NCBI RefSeq assembly: GCF_001956315.1
Contig: NZ_KV887144.1
Span: forward strand, 77,272-141,271
Length of the DNA stretch: 64,000 nt
Origin: Sphingomonas montana
GTDB taxonomy: Bacteria > Pseudomonadota > Alphaproteobacteria > Sphingomonadales > Sphingomonadaceae
Reading direction: 5' to 3'
In this document: in pieces, positions 54,498-63,617 of the stretch
Layout: every line of letters begins with the position of its first letter
Position numbering within the stretch: the stretch's first letter is position 1
Translations under genes and position numbers: made by a program
Notes under the pieces: model-generated
What the model saw: only the letters and a program-made list of their open reading frames with translations
Told to the model about the DNA's origin: nothing
Database searches by the model: none

Positions 54498-54541
54498 TCG
54501 GGACTTTCGGAAGGGCAGGGCAGTCGTCGGCCGCGATCGGT

Positions 54542-54635
54542 CGTCATCCCAGCGGATGCTGGGATCCATTATCACTCCGGTCGGGGCCGAATGCCGGCGT
54601 AGTGATAATGAATTCCGGCGTCCGCCGGAATGACG
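54542..54635. repeat. Long imperfect palindrome upstream of mfd
   Basis: The inner arms CATTATCACT (54567-54576) and AGTGATAATG (54601-54610) are perfect. Outer parts begin CGTCATCCCAGC and end CCGGAATGACGG, each with its own small stem (CCCAGCGGATGCTGGG, TTCCGGCGTCCGCCGGAA). It sits between the start of mfd and the end of sdhE, both on the minus strand. This is a second repeat family in the window. Confidence 0.75.
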
Positions 54636-54666
54636 GTCGCGGGGTCGGGAACCTCAAAAGAGCGCA

Positions 54667-54933
54667 TCATTCCGCGACGGGAATATAATCCAGCTTGCGC
54701 ATCCGCTCCAGCATCGGTCCTTCATAGCGTTTCGGCACCGGGATCGTGCCGAGCGCCCAGCCCATGATCTCGACATCCTCTTCGTCGAGCAGCGCCTCGT
54801 ACCAGTCGACCTCGGCCAGGGTCCAGCCGGCATGTTCGCGGTCGAAAAAGCCGCCGATCAGCAGGTCGGCTTCCTTGGTGCCGCGATGCCAGGCCCTGAA
54901 CCGCTGGCGCTTGATACGGATGTCGATGTCCAT
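54667..54933 (-). CDS. sdhE: FAD assembly factor SdhE
   Basis: 88 residues from ATG 54933 (MDIDIRIKRQRFRAWHRGTKEADLLIGGFFDREH); an in-frame start at 54978 would run close to the recG start and adds non-conserved residues. The RxxFRxWHRGTKEADxxxGGFF motif and the following acidic helices (VDWYEALLDEEDVEIMGWALG) are those of SdhE/YgfY, which promotes covalent flavinylation of succinate dehydrogenase. Divergent from recG, with a 77-base shared promoter region. Confidence 0.92.
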   Translation of the reverse strand: MDIDIRIKRQRFRAWHRGTKEADLLIGGFFDREHAGWTLAEVDWYEALLDEEDVEIMGWALGTIPVPKRYEGPMLERMRKLDYIPVAE

Positions 54934-55010
54934 CGTCGGTTCCAACACGAATAGGCCGGCGGATGTCTTGGCGAACATCGTCGGCGGGGGCTATGGGCAC
55001 GCAGATAGTC

Positions 55011-57071
55011 ATGCGCCCCGATATTCTCAATCCGCTGTTCGTAGACGTCGACGCGCTGAAGGGCGTCGGTGCCGCGCTGTCCAAGCCGCTGGCCAAGCTG
55101 GGCCTGGCCCGCGCGGTCGACCTGCTGTTCGATCTGCCGACCGGCTATATCGACCGGACGGCGGTGCCGGAACTGGACGCGGTCGATGTCGGGCGGGTGG
55201 TGACCGTGGTGGTGACGCCGATCGAGCACCGCATCGGCAACGGCCCGCGCAGCCCGTCGCGCGTGATCGCGACCGATCCGGCGGGCAACATCGTGGCGCT
55301 GGTGTTCTTCCGCGCCAACGCAGGGATGGCAAAGGCGCTGCTGCCGATCGGCGAGGCGCGCGCGGTGTCGGGCAAGCTGGAGCAATATGACCAGTGGCTG
55401 CAGATCGTCCACCCGGACGTGATGACGCCGGAAGAGGCCGCGGCACTACCGCCACGCGATCCGGTCTATGCGCTGACCGCAGGCCTCACCAACCGCCGGT
55501 TGCAGGCGCTGGTGGCGCAGGCGGTTGCGCGCGCACCGACCTTGCCCGAATGGATCGAACCGACGTTGCTGGCGAAGAACGACTGGCCGGCGTGGCGCGA
55601 CGCGCTGGTTCGCGCCCATGCCGATCCGACCGATGCGATGGCGAAGGACCGGCTGGCCTATGACGAGGTATTCGCCAACCAACTGGCGCTGATGCTGCTC
55701 CGCGCCTCGTCGCGCCGCCGCAAGGGCGTGCCGCTGCAGGGTGACGGACGGCTACGCAACGCGCTCAGGCTGCCCTATGCGCCGACCGGTGCGCAGGCAC
55801 GCGCGATCGCGGAGATCGAGGGTGACCTGATCCAGCCGCGACCGATGACGCGGCTGCTACAGGGCGATGTCGGGTCGGGCAAGACGCTGGTTGCGACGAT
55901 GGCGCTGCTGGCGGCGGTGGAGGCGGGGGCGCAGGGCGCGCTGCTGGCCCCGACCGAGATCCTGGCGCGGCAGCATTATGCGACCTTTTCCAAGACGCTG
56001 GCCGGGCTGCCGCTGACGGTCGCGATCCTGACCGGGCGCGACAAGGGGCGGGTGCGCGAATCGACGCTGATGGGGCTGGCGGACGGTTCGATCGATATCC
56101 TGATCGGCACGCATGCGATCTTCCAGGAGGCGGTCGCCTATCGGAAACTGGGGCTGGTCGTGGTGGACGAACAGCACCGGTTCGGCGTGGCACAGCGGAT
56201 GATGCTGCAGGCCAAGGCGGAACGGCCGCCGCACCTGCTGGTGATGACTGCGACCCCGATCCCGCGCACGCTGACGCTCAGCCAATATGGCGAGATGGAC
56301 GTCAGCCGGCTGGACGAGATGCCGCCGGGGCGCCAGCCGATCGAGACGCGCGTGCTGAACGCCGCGCGGCTGGACGAGATCGCCGACGCGCTCGGGCGTC
56401 ATGTCGCCGCCGGGGGGCAAGCCTATTGGGTGTGCCCGCTGGTAGAGGAAAGCGAGATCAGCGACCTGACCGCCGCGGAAAGCCGGGCGGAAACATTGCG
56501 CGAACGGTTCGGCGACAAGGTCGGGCTGATCCACGGGCGGATGAAGGGGCCGGAAAAGGACGCGGTGATGGCCGCGTTCCAGCGTGCTGAGACGCAGGTG
56601 CTGGTCGCGACGACTGTGATCGAGGTCGGCGTCGATGTGCCCAACGCGACGCTGATGATCATCGAGGCGGCGGACCGGTTCGGGCTGGCGCAGTTGCACC
56701 AGTTGCGCGGGCGGGTCGGACGGGGGACGGGCAAGTCGACCTGTCTCCTGCTGCGTGGCGACGGGCTAAGCGAGACGAGCCGCGCGCGCCTCGCGCTGAT
56801 GCGGGAGAGCAATGACGGGTTCCGGATCGCGGAGGAGGACCTGCGGCTGCGCGGTGCGGGGGAAATGCTGGGCACGCGCCAGTCGGGCGAGGCGCAGTTC
56901 CGGCTGGCGAGCCCGGAGAAGACGGCCGCGCTGATCGAGACCGCGACCGCGGACGCGCGGCTGCTGGTCGACCGCGACGGCGGGCTGGACGGCCCGCGTG
57001 GGCAGGCGGCGCGGGTGGCGCTGTACCTGTTCGAACGCGATGCGGCGGTGGGCTTGCTGCGGTCGGGGTGA
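55011..57071 (+). CDS. recG: ATP-dependent DNA helicase RecG
   Basis: 686 residues from ATG 55011 (MRPDILNPLFVDVDALKGVGAALSKPLAKLGLARAVDLLFDLPTGYIDR). N-terminal wedge domain (OB-fold) at about 50-150, helicase domain with PTGAQARAIAEIEGDL, Walker A LQGDVGSGKTLVA, DEQH box VVDEQHRFGVAQR, TATPIPRTLTLSQYGEMDVS, and C-terminal motifs VATTVIEVGVDVPNATLMIIEAADRFGLAQLHQLRGRVGRG. It regresses stalled replication forks. Convergent with the exosortase-associated hydrolase gene. Confidence 0.97.
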   Translation: MRPDILNPLFVDVDALKGVGAALSKPLAKLGLARAVDLLFDLPTGYIDRTAVPELDAVDVGRVVTVVVTPIEHRIGNGPRSPSRVIATDPAGNIVALVFFRANAGMAKALLPIGEARAVSGKLEQYDQWLQIVHPDVMTPEEAAALPPRDPVYALTAGLTNRRLQALVAQAVARAPTLPEWIEPTLLAKNDWPAWRDALVRAHADPTDAMAKDRLAYDEVFANQLALMLLRASSRRRKGVPLQGDGRLRNALRLPYAPTGAQARAIAEIEGDLIQPRPMTRLLQGDVGSGKTLVATMALLAAVEAGAQGALLAPTEILARQHYATFSKTLAGLPLTVAILTGRDKGRVRESTLMGLADGSIDILIGTHAIFQEAVAYRKLGLVVVDEQHRFGVAQRMMLQAKAERPPHLLVMTATPIPRTLTLSQYGEMDVSRLDEMPPGRQPIETRVLNAARLDEIADALGRHVAAGGQAYWVCPLVEESEISDLTAAESRAETLRERFGDKVGLIHGRMKGPEKDAVMAAFQRAETQVLVATTVIEVGVDVPNATLMIIEAADRFGLAQLHQLRGRVGRGTGKSTCLLLRGDGLSETSRARLALMRESNDGFRIAEEDLRLRGAGEMLGTRQSGEAQFRLASPEKTAALIETATADARLLVDRDGGLDGPRGQAARVALYLFERDAAVGLLRSG

Positions 57072-57080
57072 GGGGTGCCT

Positions 57081-57200
57081 TTCTTTAGCCCCTCCCTTCA
57101 GGGGAGGGGTTGGGGTGGGGCTGAGCGCTTCAAGCCGGTGAGGTTGCAGGTGCGAGGCTGTTGCCCCCACCCCAACCCCTACCCTGAAGGGGGGGGCTAA
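57081..57200. repeat. Long inverted repeat between convergent genes
   Basis: The left arm, TTCTTTAGCCCCTCCCTTCA and onward to about 57120, is the near reverse complement of the right arm, from CCCCACCCCAACCCCTACCC to GGCTAAGAA (about 57165-57202). The loop is about 45 bases. It separates recG from the convergent hydrolase gene and may terminate both. A third repeat type in this window. Confidence 0.75.
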
Positions 57201-58003
57201 GAAGAGAAACGCTCCAGGCCGGCCACCACGAACGCGGCCAGCATGGCCGCATCGCCGGCGGCAAAGGTGTGGGATGGGCTGTCGATGCGCACAACCTCCA
57301 CGTCGTCGCGGATGGCAGCGAAGGACTTGCCGCCCCATGCGTCGTCGAAGGCGATCGCGGTGGCGTCGCCCTTGGCCAGCAGGATGGCGAGCGGTCGCCG
57401 GCCGGTGAGCAGTGCGCCCGCGATCCGCGCGGGCAGGCTGTCGTCGGTCGCCGCACCCAGGCTGGCGACGCCGCGCGCGGCCTTGCGCAGGTCCACGCCG
57501 CCGGTGAGCGCGCGTTTCCAGAACCGCCAGTCGGTCAGCCGCGCCAGATAATGCGCGCGCACCGCGGCCGGCGGCGGCAGATCGCCGACCGGTTCGACCA
57601 CCCAGGGGTTGGCGAGCAGCAGCCCGTCCACCCGCGCCGCATGGTGGTGCAGGGCAAGCGCCGTCGCACCGTCGCACAGGCCGAACCCGATCACCCGCGC
57701 GCCGGGGGCCAGCCGCGCCCTCAGCGTGTCGGCGGCGACCGTGATATCCGGTCCGCTGTCCGCGAAGCCCGGATCCGCGCCGGCGCTGTCGCCCACACCG
57801 CGCCGGTCGTAGCGCAGCACGGGCCAGCCGGCCGCCGCGACCGCCGCCGCCAGCTGCGCCATGCCGCCATGCGCGCCGCTACGGATTTCGGTGCCACCGC
57901 CGACGATCAGCAGCCCGGCCGGTGCCGCTGCGGCGTCCATGCCGGTATCGAGCGTCGCGGCGATGGCATCGCCCGCGCAGTCGAAGTTCAGGAATTCGCG
58001 CAT
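57197..58003 (-). CDS. Exosortase A system-associated hydrolase 1 (alpha/beta hydrolase)
   Basis: 268 residues from ATG 58003 (MREFLNFDCAGDAIAATLDTG). Alpha/beta-hydrolase fold: GLLIVGGGTEIRSGAHGGMAQLAAAVAAAGWPVLRYDRRGVGDSAG, a nucleophile-elbow-like GFGLCDGATALALH with Cys in place of Ser, and SPSHTFAAGDAAMLAAFV with the terminal His. This belongs to the hydrolase that accompanies XrtA/PEP-CTERM loci. The substrate is unknown; the neighbouring acyl carrier protein suggests an acyl or thioester intermediate. Last gene of the minus-strand set. Confidence 0.85.
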   Translation of the reverse strand: MREFLNFDCAGDAIAATLDTGMDAAAAPAGLLIVGGGTEIRSGAHGGMAQLAAAVAAAGWPVLRYDRRGVGDSAGADPGFADSGPDITVAADTLRARLAPGARVIGFGLCDGATALALHHHAARVDGLLLANPWVVEPVGDLPPPAAVRAHYLARLTDWRFWKRALTGGVDLRKAARGVASLGAATDDSLPARIAGALLTGRRPLAILLAKGDATAIAFDDAWGGKSFAAIRDDVEVVRIDSPSHTFAAGDAAMLAAFVVAGLERFSS

Positions 58004-58692
58004 GTCGCCGCCGTCCGATCGATATCGCGTGCGATAGCCAGTGCCATCGCAAGATCGCGCCCCGGTTCCGCGCGCCGCCACAGCGGCGATCCCGTCAGCC
58101 GTTCGTCCGCGTTCTTGCCGTCCTCACCCAGCCGCACGATACGCGCCGACCCCTGGGGTCGCGCGGACCCGAGCGGCCCGGCCAGTCCGGGGGCAAGCGG
58201 CGTACCGGCGAACACAGCCCCGGAGAGCGGCGGACCCGACGTCCCGGCCAGCCGTTGCGCACGGCCTAGTTCGCGCAGCACGGTCGCACCTTCGACGGGG
58301 GTCATGCGCCAGCGGCCGGCGACATCCACCGGATCGGGCGCATCGTCCAGCAGCGCGCCACCGCGCAGCGACGCGATCATCACCGTGCGGCCGGTCGCGG
58401 CGTGGAGCAGCGCAGCGCACGCGGCGACCATCGCCCGCCAGTCGTCCAGCGTCACCGCACCGAACGGCATCAGGCTTTCGCCTGTACCGGGCAGGTCGGG
58501 CAACGCGCTGCCGCGGCCGAGCGTCGCCAGTTCTGTCATCACATCAACCATGAGGCGGCGACACCGGTTCATTTCCCCGAACAGCGGGGGGACCAGCAGC
58601 ACCGCCGCGGCGTCGCCCGATCCGACGATCCGGGCATATTCCTCCCGCCCGGCGATCGTCAGCCGCGCGACCTCCGCCAGCGGGGTGGTCAA
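57988..58692 (-). CDS. Exosortase A system-associated hydrolase 2
   Basis: 234 residues. AVLLVPPLFGEMNRCRRLMVDVMTELATLGRGSALPDLPGTGESLMPFGAVTLDDWRAMVAA matches the second, shorter hydrolase of exosortase-A loci; MIASLRGGALLDD is the elbow-like segment. Its end overlaps the start of hydrolase 1 by 16 bases and its ATG overlaps the ACP stop (ATGA), so all are translationally coupled. Confidence 0.85.
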   Translation of the reverse strand: MTTPLAEVARLTIAGREEYARIVGSGDAAAVLLVPPLFGEMNRCRRLMVDVMTELATLGRGSALPDLPGTGESLMPFGAVTLDDWRAMVAACAALLHAATGRTVMIASLRGGALLDDAPDPVDVAGRWRMTPVEGATVLRELGRAQRLAGTSGPPLSGAVFAGTPLAPGLAGPLGSARPQGSARIVRLGEDGKNADERLTGSPLWRRAEPGRDLAMALAIARDIDRTAATCANS

Positions 58693-58958
58693 AGCAGCGC
58701 TTTCGTCCGGATGAAGTGCAGCAGGCTGCCGAACGTCTCCATCATCTCGCCGTCGACCTCGTCATCCTCCACGACGATGCCGAGCCGGTCCTCGATCTCG
58801 GTCAGCAGGCCGGCGACCGCCATCGAGTCGAGTTCGGGGAGCGATCCGAACAGCGGCGTCAGCGAATCGAACGTCGCGACGCGCGCCGGAGGGATGCCCA
58901 GCACGTCGGTCAGCACCGACCGCAACGTGGTCTCGACGATCTCGGCGTCCTGGCTCAT
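58689..58958 (-). CDS. Acyl carrier protein, exosortase A cluster
   Basis: 89 residues from ATG 58958, with AAGGGAG 7 bases upstream; an ATG two codons earlier is too close to that site. Acidic four-helix ACP: LRSVLTDVLGIPPARVATFDSLTPLFGSLPELDSMAVAGLLTEIEDRLGIVVEDDEVDGEMMETFGSLLHFI. The Ser of LDSMAV is the 4'-phosphopantetheine site. It would carry an acyl group loaded by the acyl-CoA ligase encoded on the other strand. Confidence 0.92.
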   Translation of the reverse strand: MSQDAEIVETTLRSVLTDVLGIPPARVATFDSLTPLFGSLPELDSMAVAGLLTEIEDRLGIVVEDDEVDGEMMETFGSLLHFIRTKALL

Positions 58959-58984
58959 TGTCATACTCCCTTGGGGGGCCGCCA

Positions 58985-59998
58985 CTAACGGCCCTTCGCC
59001 CCCCGGACAAGCGCCGCCGCTCGCGCCCGGGCGTAGCGCAGCAAAGCGGATGGGCTGGAGAGCCGGAACAGATCGACGCGCCATAGCTGTTGCCGTTCGT
59101 CCATCCAGTCCGCCTTGTACGGATCGTCGCCCGTGCCGAAGTCGATCGCCGTCGGCCGGTCGCGGTCGATGACATGGCGGAACATCGCCGCGGTCAGCAC
59201 CGTGCCCGGCGACAGCGCGCGGGCCGCATCGACATAGGCCAGCTTGTGGATCGTCGCTTGGCCGCGCTCGACCAGCCACCACTGCGCCGCGACCGGCGCG
59301 CCCTTCAGAAAGGCGATGCCGAGCCGGAGCGTGCCAGCGGCACCCTCCTGCTCGACCAGCGCGCGGAGCAGGGCAGGCGCCCCCTCCGCACCCTTCCAGC
59401 TGTCCGCATAGACCGTCTCGTAGGCGGCCCACAGCGTAGGGTCGAACCCGTCCGCGATCTCGATCCGGAACGCGGATGCCTTCGCCTTGCGCTTGGCCGT
59501 GTTGCGCAGCTTGCCCGGTCGCCCCGCCCACCAGGTGGCGAAGTCGCCCTCCACCGCGACCGCATGACGGATCGTCGCCGGCGTCGCGATGGTGCCCCAG
59601 CCGGTGGCGACGAAGGCGCGTTCGACCAGCGTGCGGTCTTCGTCCGTCATCGGCGACAGGGTGACGAGCCGGAACCGCGCCTTGGCTTCCTTCGCACAGG
59701 CGGCCAGCAACCGGTCATGCCCGCCGGCACCGGCGAACACCGGGGCGAAGCCGAGCGTGTACCAGCAGGCGAGCGCCTCCGCCCGACCGCCCCCGCGATC
59801 CGTGAGGAACAGCCAGGCGCGTGCCCCGTCGCATTCCGCTCGGATGACGACCGGGCGGAGGTCGGCCAGATGCGCGGCGATCAGCCGGAACCAGGCGATC
59901 CGATCGAACAGGTTCGGTTGCGCGGCACGGTCCAGCGCCGGGCCGGCGTCGGCGGCGACCGCAGCGAGATCCTCGTAGAGGTGAACATTAACGTGCAT
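58985..59998 (-). CDS. GNAT/FemAB-like acetyltransferase, exosortase A cluster
   Basis: 337 residues with a duplicated GNAT-type fold; the second half has WWAGRPGKLRNTAKRKAKASAFRIEIADGFD, YETVYADSWKGAEGAPALLRALVEQEGAAGTLRLGIAFLKGAPVAAQWWLVERGQATIHKLAYVDAARALSPGTVLTAAMFRHVIDRDRPTAIDFGTGDDPYKADWM. This is the acetyltransferase-6/CelD pattern of proteins in XrtA loci. It might transfer an acyl or aminoacyl group to a polysaccharide or lipid. First gene of the minus-strand group; the divergent promoter lies at 59999-60045. Confidence 0.85.
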   Translation of the reverse strand: MHVNVHLYEDLAAVAADAGPALDRAAQPNLFDRIAWFRLIAAHLADLRPVVIRAECDGARAWLFLTDRGGGRAEALACWYTLGFAPVFAGAGGHDRLLAACAKEAKARFRLVTLSPMTDEDRTLVERAFVATGWGTIATPATIRHAVAVEGDFATWWAGRPGKLRNTAKRKAKASAFRIEIADGFDPTLWAAYETVYADSWKGAEGAPALLRALVEQEGAAGTLRLGIAFLKGAPVAAQWWLVERGQATIHKLAYVDAARALSPGTVLTAAMFRHVIDRDRPTAIDFGTGDDPYKADWMDERQQLWRVDLFRLSSPSALLRYARARAAALVRGAKGR

Positions 59999-60045
59999 CG
60001 CGTTATCCTGCGGCCGGTCGCCGTCGCTGGATGTAGGGAGGAAGA

Positions 60046-61554
60046 GTGCAAGTTCCGGTTAATGGACCCGATCCGGTGCCGCAACGGCTCGACCGGCTGG
60101 CGCTGCGCGGACGGCCACGGGATGCGGCGCTGGTCGATCGCGGCGGCACGCTGGACTATGGCGCGTTCGATCGGACCATCGGCGTGCTGGCTGCCGCTTT
60201 GCTAACCCGGGCGGCGGTCGGGGACCGGGTTGCGTGCTGGCTGCCGAAGACGCGCATTGCGTGCCTGCTGCCGCTGGCCTGTGCGCGGGCGGGGATGGTC
60301 CATGTTCCGATCAATCCGCTGCTGAAACGGGCGCAGGTGGCGCATATCCTGGCCGACAGCGGGGCCGTGCTGCTGATAAGTCAGCCGGCGCGGATCGCGA
60401 CGCTGGAACCCGGCGACATACGCGCGGCGGCGGCGATCGATGCGCTTTCGATCCCCACGGACCACGATCCGCTGCCCGCGTCGCCGCCGGACGCCGATCC
60501 GCACGCGTTAGCGCAGATCCTCTACACCTCCGGCTCCACCGGACGGCCGAAGGGGGTGATGCTGAGTCACGCCAATCTCTGGCTTGGTGCGGTTTCGGTC
60601 GCGCATTATCTCGGGCTGGCGGCCGACGACCGCGTGCTGGCACTGCTGCCGCTCAGTTTCGACTATGGGCAAAGCCAGCTGCTCGCCACCTGGGCGGCCG
60701 GTGGCTGTGCCTGTCCGCTCGACTATCTGACGGCGGGTGATGCGGTGAAGGCGGTCGCGCGGCACGGCATCACCACCCTGGCCGGCGTCCCGCCCCTCTG
60801 GGTCCAGCTGGTCGAGGCGAAGTGGCCGGGTGCGGGCGCGCCGACGCTCCGCCGGATCACCAATACCGGCGGGCGGCTGTCGGTGCCGCTCGTCCGGCGG
60901 CTGCGCGCGTTGTTTCCCGACGCACGGCTGTTTTCCATGTACGGGCTGACCGAGGCGTTCCGGTCGACATTCCTCGACCCCGCGCTGATCGATCGGCATC
61001 CGGACTCGATCGGTACCGCGATCCCGTTCGCCGAGATACTGGTCGTGGCGGCGGACGGCACGATCGCGGCGGACGGGATGCCGGGTGAGCTGGTGCATGT
61101 CGGGCCGCTTGTGGCGCAGGGCTACTGGCACGATGCGGAACGGACCGCGCTGCGTTTCCGGCCCGCGCCGGCTGCTTCGGTGCTGGGTGGCATGGCGGTC
61201 TGGTCCGGCGATACGGTAATGCGCGACGCGGCCGGGCTGCTCCGTTTCGTCGGGCGCGACGACGAGATGATAAAGTCCGCCGGCAACCGCATCAGCCCGA
61301 CCGAGGTGGAGGAAGCGGCGGTTGCGGCCGGCGCCGCGGAGGCGGTAGCGCTGGGCATTGCGGACGAACGGCTGGGGCAGTCCGTGTTGCTGATCGCGCG
61401 CGGCGATGGCGACGCGGAACGGCTGTTGTCCGCGATGAAGCGTGACCTGCCGAATTTCATGGTGCCGCGTGACGTGATCTGGCGCGCGGACATGCCACGC
61501 AACGCGAACGGCAAGCTCGACCGCGTGGCGCTGAAGACGGAGTATCGCGCATGA
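60046..61554 (+). CDS. AMP-forming acyl-CoA ligase, exosortase A system-associated
   Basis: 502 residues from GTG 60046, preceded by GGGAGGAAGA. ANL superfamily adenylating enzyme: ILYTSGSTGRPKGVMLSHANL (P-loop-like AMP motif, about 163-183), MYGLTEAFRSTFLDP, YWHDAERTALRF, WSGDTVMRDAAGLLRFVGRDDEMIKSAGNRISPTEVEEAA, and the catalytic Lys near the end in NANGKLDRVALK. It activates a carboxylic acid to an acyl-AMP and then thioester, probably for the ACP encoded in the cluster. Its stop overlaps the start of the decarboxylase gene (ATGA). Confidence 0.93.
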   Translation: MQVPVNGPDPVPQRLDRLALRGRPRDAALVDRGGTLDYGAFDRTIGVLAAALLTRAAVGDRVACWLPKTRIACLLPLACARAGMVHVPINPLLKRAQVAHILADSGAVLLISQPARIATLEPGDIRAAAAIDALSIPTDHDPLPASPPDADPHALAQILYTSGSTGRPKGVMLSHANLWLGAVSVAHYLGLAADDRVLALLPLSFDYGQSQLLATWAAGGCACPLDYLTAGDAVKAVARHGITTLAGVPPLWVQLVEAKWPGAGAPTLRRITNTGGRLSVPLVRRLRALFPDARLFSMYGLTEAFRSTFLDPALIDRHPDSIGTAIPFAEILVVAADGTIAADGMPGELVHVGPLVAQGYWHDAERTALRFRPAPAASVLGGMAVWSGDTVMRDAAGLLRFVGRDDEMIKSAGNRISPTEVEEAAVAAGAAEAVALGIADERLGQSVLLIARGDGDAERLLSAMKRDLPNFMVPRDVIWRADMPRNANGKLDRVALKTEYRA

Positions 61555-62798
61555 AGGCAATGGGGATCATTCCGGCTGGCTTCGCCGCGATCGACGGGGA
61601 ACTGCAGATCGCGGGGAAGGGCGTTTCGGCGCATATCGCCGCGGCCGGCGATACCCCGCTGTTCGTGTACGATCTGGCGCGCGTCCGGGCGCAGGTGGCA
61701 GCATTTCGCGCGCATATGCCTGACGGCGTCTCGTTGCATTACGCGATGAAGGCCAATCCGTGGCCCGCGCTGCTGACGCATATGGTGGCGCTGGTCGACG
61801 GGATCGACGTGGCGTCCGCGGGCGAACTTGCCAGTGCGGTCGCGGCCGGCGCGACGCATGTCAGCTTTGCCGGGCCGGGCAAGCGCGACCGTGAACTGCG
61901 CGCCGCGGTATCGGCCGGCGTCACGCTGAACCTAGAGTCGGAAGGGGAGGCGGAACGCGCCATCGCGATCGCGGCGGATGCGGGGGTACGGCCGCGGCTG
62001 GCGGTGCGCGTGAATCCGGATTTCGACCTGCGCGGGTCGGGCATGAAGATGGGCGGCGGGGCCAAGCCGTTCGGGGTGGATGCGGACCGGGCCGCGGCCC
62101 TGGTCCGGCGGATCGTGGCGGCGGGCGCGGACTATCGCGGGTTGCACATCTTTGCCGGATCGCAGGCGCTGGATGCCGATGCGATCGCGGATGCGCAGGC
62201 GTCCGCTATTGCGCTGTCGGCGCGCGTCAGTCGCGACAGCGACACGGCGCCGCCGCTGGTCAATCTGGGCGGCGGGTTCGGCATCGCCTATTTCCCGAAC
62301 GAGGTGCCGCTGGATATCGCCGCGGTGGGTCGCCGGCTGGCGGATGCGCTTGCGGCGCGGGACGCGGTGCTGGCGGATACGCGGTTCGCGATCGAACTGG
62401 GCCGCTGGCTGGTGGGGGAGGCGGGGGTGTACCTGACCCGGATCATCGACCGGAAGGAGAGCCACGGCGAAACCTTTCTGGTCACCGATGGCGGCTTGCA
62501 TCATCAGTTGGCGGCGTCCGGCAATTTCGGCACGGTCGTGCGGCGCAACTATCCGCTGGCGATCGCGACGCGGTTCGGCGCGCCGGCGACCGAGACGGCC
62601 AGCATCGTCGGGTGCCTCTGCACGCCGCTGGACCGGCTGGGCGACCGGGTGGCGGTGCCGCACGCCGATGTCGGCGATGTCGTGGCGATCTTCATGGCGG
62701 GCGCCTATGGCGCGACGGCCAGCCCGGCGGCCTTTCTCGGCCACCCGCCACCGATCGAACGATTGGTGGACGGCGACGCCCGAATCTGTCCCGAATGA
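61551..62798 (+). CDS. PLP-dependent decarboxylase, exosortase A system-associated
   Basis: 415 residues. Fold type III (alanine racemase-like) decarboxylase: PLP lysine in LHYAMKANPWP (about 65), LNLESEGEAERA, VRVNPDFDLRGSGMKMGGGAKPFGVD, NLGGGFGIAYFPNEVPLD, IELGRWLVGEAGVYLTRI and TASIVGCLCTPLDRLGDRV with the active-site Cys. It resembles diaminopimelate/ornithine decarboxylases, but the cluster's version acts on an unknown amino acid or PLP-bound intermediate. Translationally coupled to the ligase. Confidence 0.92.
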   Translation: MKAMGIIPAGFAAIDGELQIAGKGVSAHIAAAGDTPLFVYDLARVRAQVAAFRAHMPDGVSLHYAMKANPWPALLTHMVALVDGIDVASAGELASAVAAGATHVSFAGPGKRDRELRAAVSAGVTLNLESEGEAERAIAIAADAGVRPRLAVRVNPDFDLRGSGMKMGGGAKPFGVDADRAAALVRRIVAAGADYRGLHIFAGSQALDADAIADAQASAIALSARVSRDSDTAPPLVNLGGGFGIAYFPNEVPLDIAAVGRRLADALAARDAVLADTRFAIELGRWLVGEAGVYLTRIIDRKESHGETFLVTDGGLHHQLAASGNFGTVVRRNYPLAIATRFGAPATETASIVGCLCTPLDRLGDRVAVPHADVGDVVAIFMAGAYGATASPAAFLGHPPPIERLVDGDARICPE

Positions 62799-62926
62799 CG
62801 GTTACTTTCTGGTAAAGACGCGAACCAGGCGGTGTTCCTAACCGTATCTTCACCTGTACCACGCATGCAGGAACCCTAACCCCAGGAGCGATCCGCATCG
62901 CCCGAGCAGCTGCCAAGGTGAAGACC

Positions 62927-63568
62927 ATGACCGTTAAGACCGCAACTGTCCTGACCTTGGCGCTGACCGCCACCGCCATTGCCGGTTGCGCCGGCGGGCA
63001 GTCGGCGGCACCGCAGCTGCCGGCCGCCGCGTTCGTATCGGGCGCGCAGGGGCCGAGCGAGAATTATGTCATCGGACCGCTCGACAGCCTGACGATCTTC
63101 GTCTGGCGGAACCCGGAACTGGGCGGCAAGGTACAGGTGCGGCCCGACGGACGCATCACGACGCCGCTGATCGCCGACCTGCCGGCCGTGGGCCGTACGC
63201 CGGCGCAGCTGGCGGACGACATCACGCAGCGGTTGGGTACCTTCATCAAGGAGCCGCTGGTTTCGGTGATCGTCGACAATTTCTCGGGCACCTTTTCGCA
63301 ACAGGTGCGCATCGTGGGCGCCACGGCGAAGCCCGCGTCCATCCCGTACCGCGCGAACATGACGCTGCTGGATGCGATGATCGCCGTTGGCGGCCTGAGC
63401 GAATTCGCGTCGGGCAACAAGGCGCGGCTGATCCGGTTCGACAAGGCGTCGGGCAAGCAGACCGAATATGGCCTGCGCATCGGCCGCCTGCTGAAGCAGG
63501 GCGACGCCAGCGCCAACGTGGCGTTGCAACCGGGCGACGTCATCATCATCCCCGAAAGCATGTTCTGA
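62927..63568 (+). CDS. Exopolysaccharide export lipoprotein, XrtA system-associated (Wza/EpsE-like)
   Basis: 213 residues from ATG 62927, with AAGGTG 7 bases upstream. Lipobox LTATAIAGC at about 20. Poly_export (PES) domain: YVIGPLDSLTIFVWRNPELGGKVQVRPDGRITTPLIADLPAVGRTPAQLADDITQRLGTFIKEPLVSVIV, then a SLBB-like domain (VGATAKPASIPYRANMTLLDAMIAVGGLSEFASGNKARLIR, LQPGDVIIIPESMF). It would form the outer-membrane/periplasmic channel for the exopolysaccharide whose production goes with PEP-CTERM proteins. The 128 bases before it probably hold its own promoter. Confidence 0.93.
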   Translation: MTVKTATVLTLALTATAIAGCAGGQSAAPQLPAAAFVSGAQGPSENYVIGPLDSLTIFVWRNPELGGKVQVRPDGRITTPLIADLPAVGRTPAQLADDITQRLGTFIKEPLVSVIVDNFSGTFSQQVRIVGATAKPASIPYRANMTLLDAMIAVGGLSEFASGNKARLIRFDKASGKQTEYGLRIGRLLKQGDASANVALQPGDVIIIPESMF

Positions 63569-63617
63569 CCCCGGCGGGGCGATCGGACGGGCAAGCGAGC
63601 GGGAACGGCGGATACAG

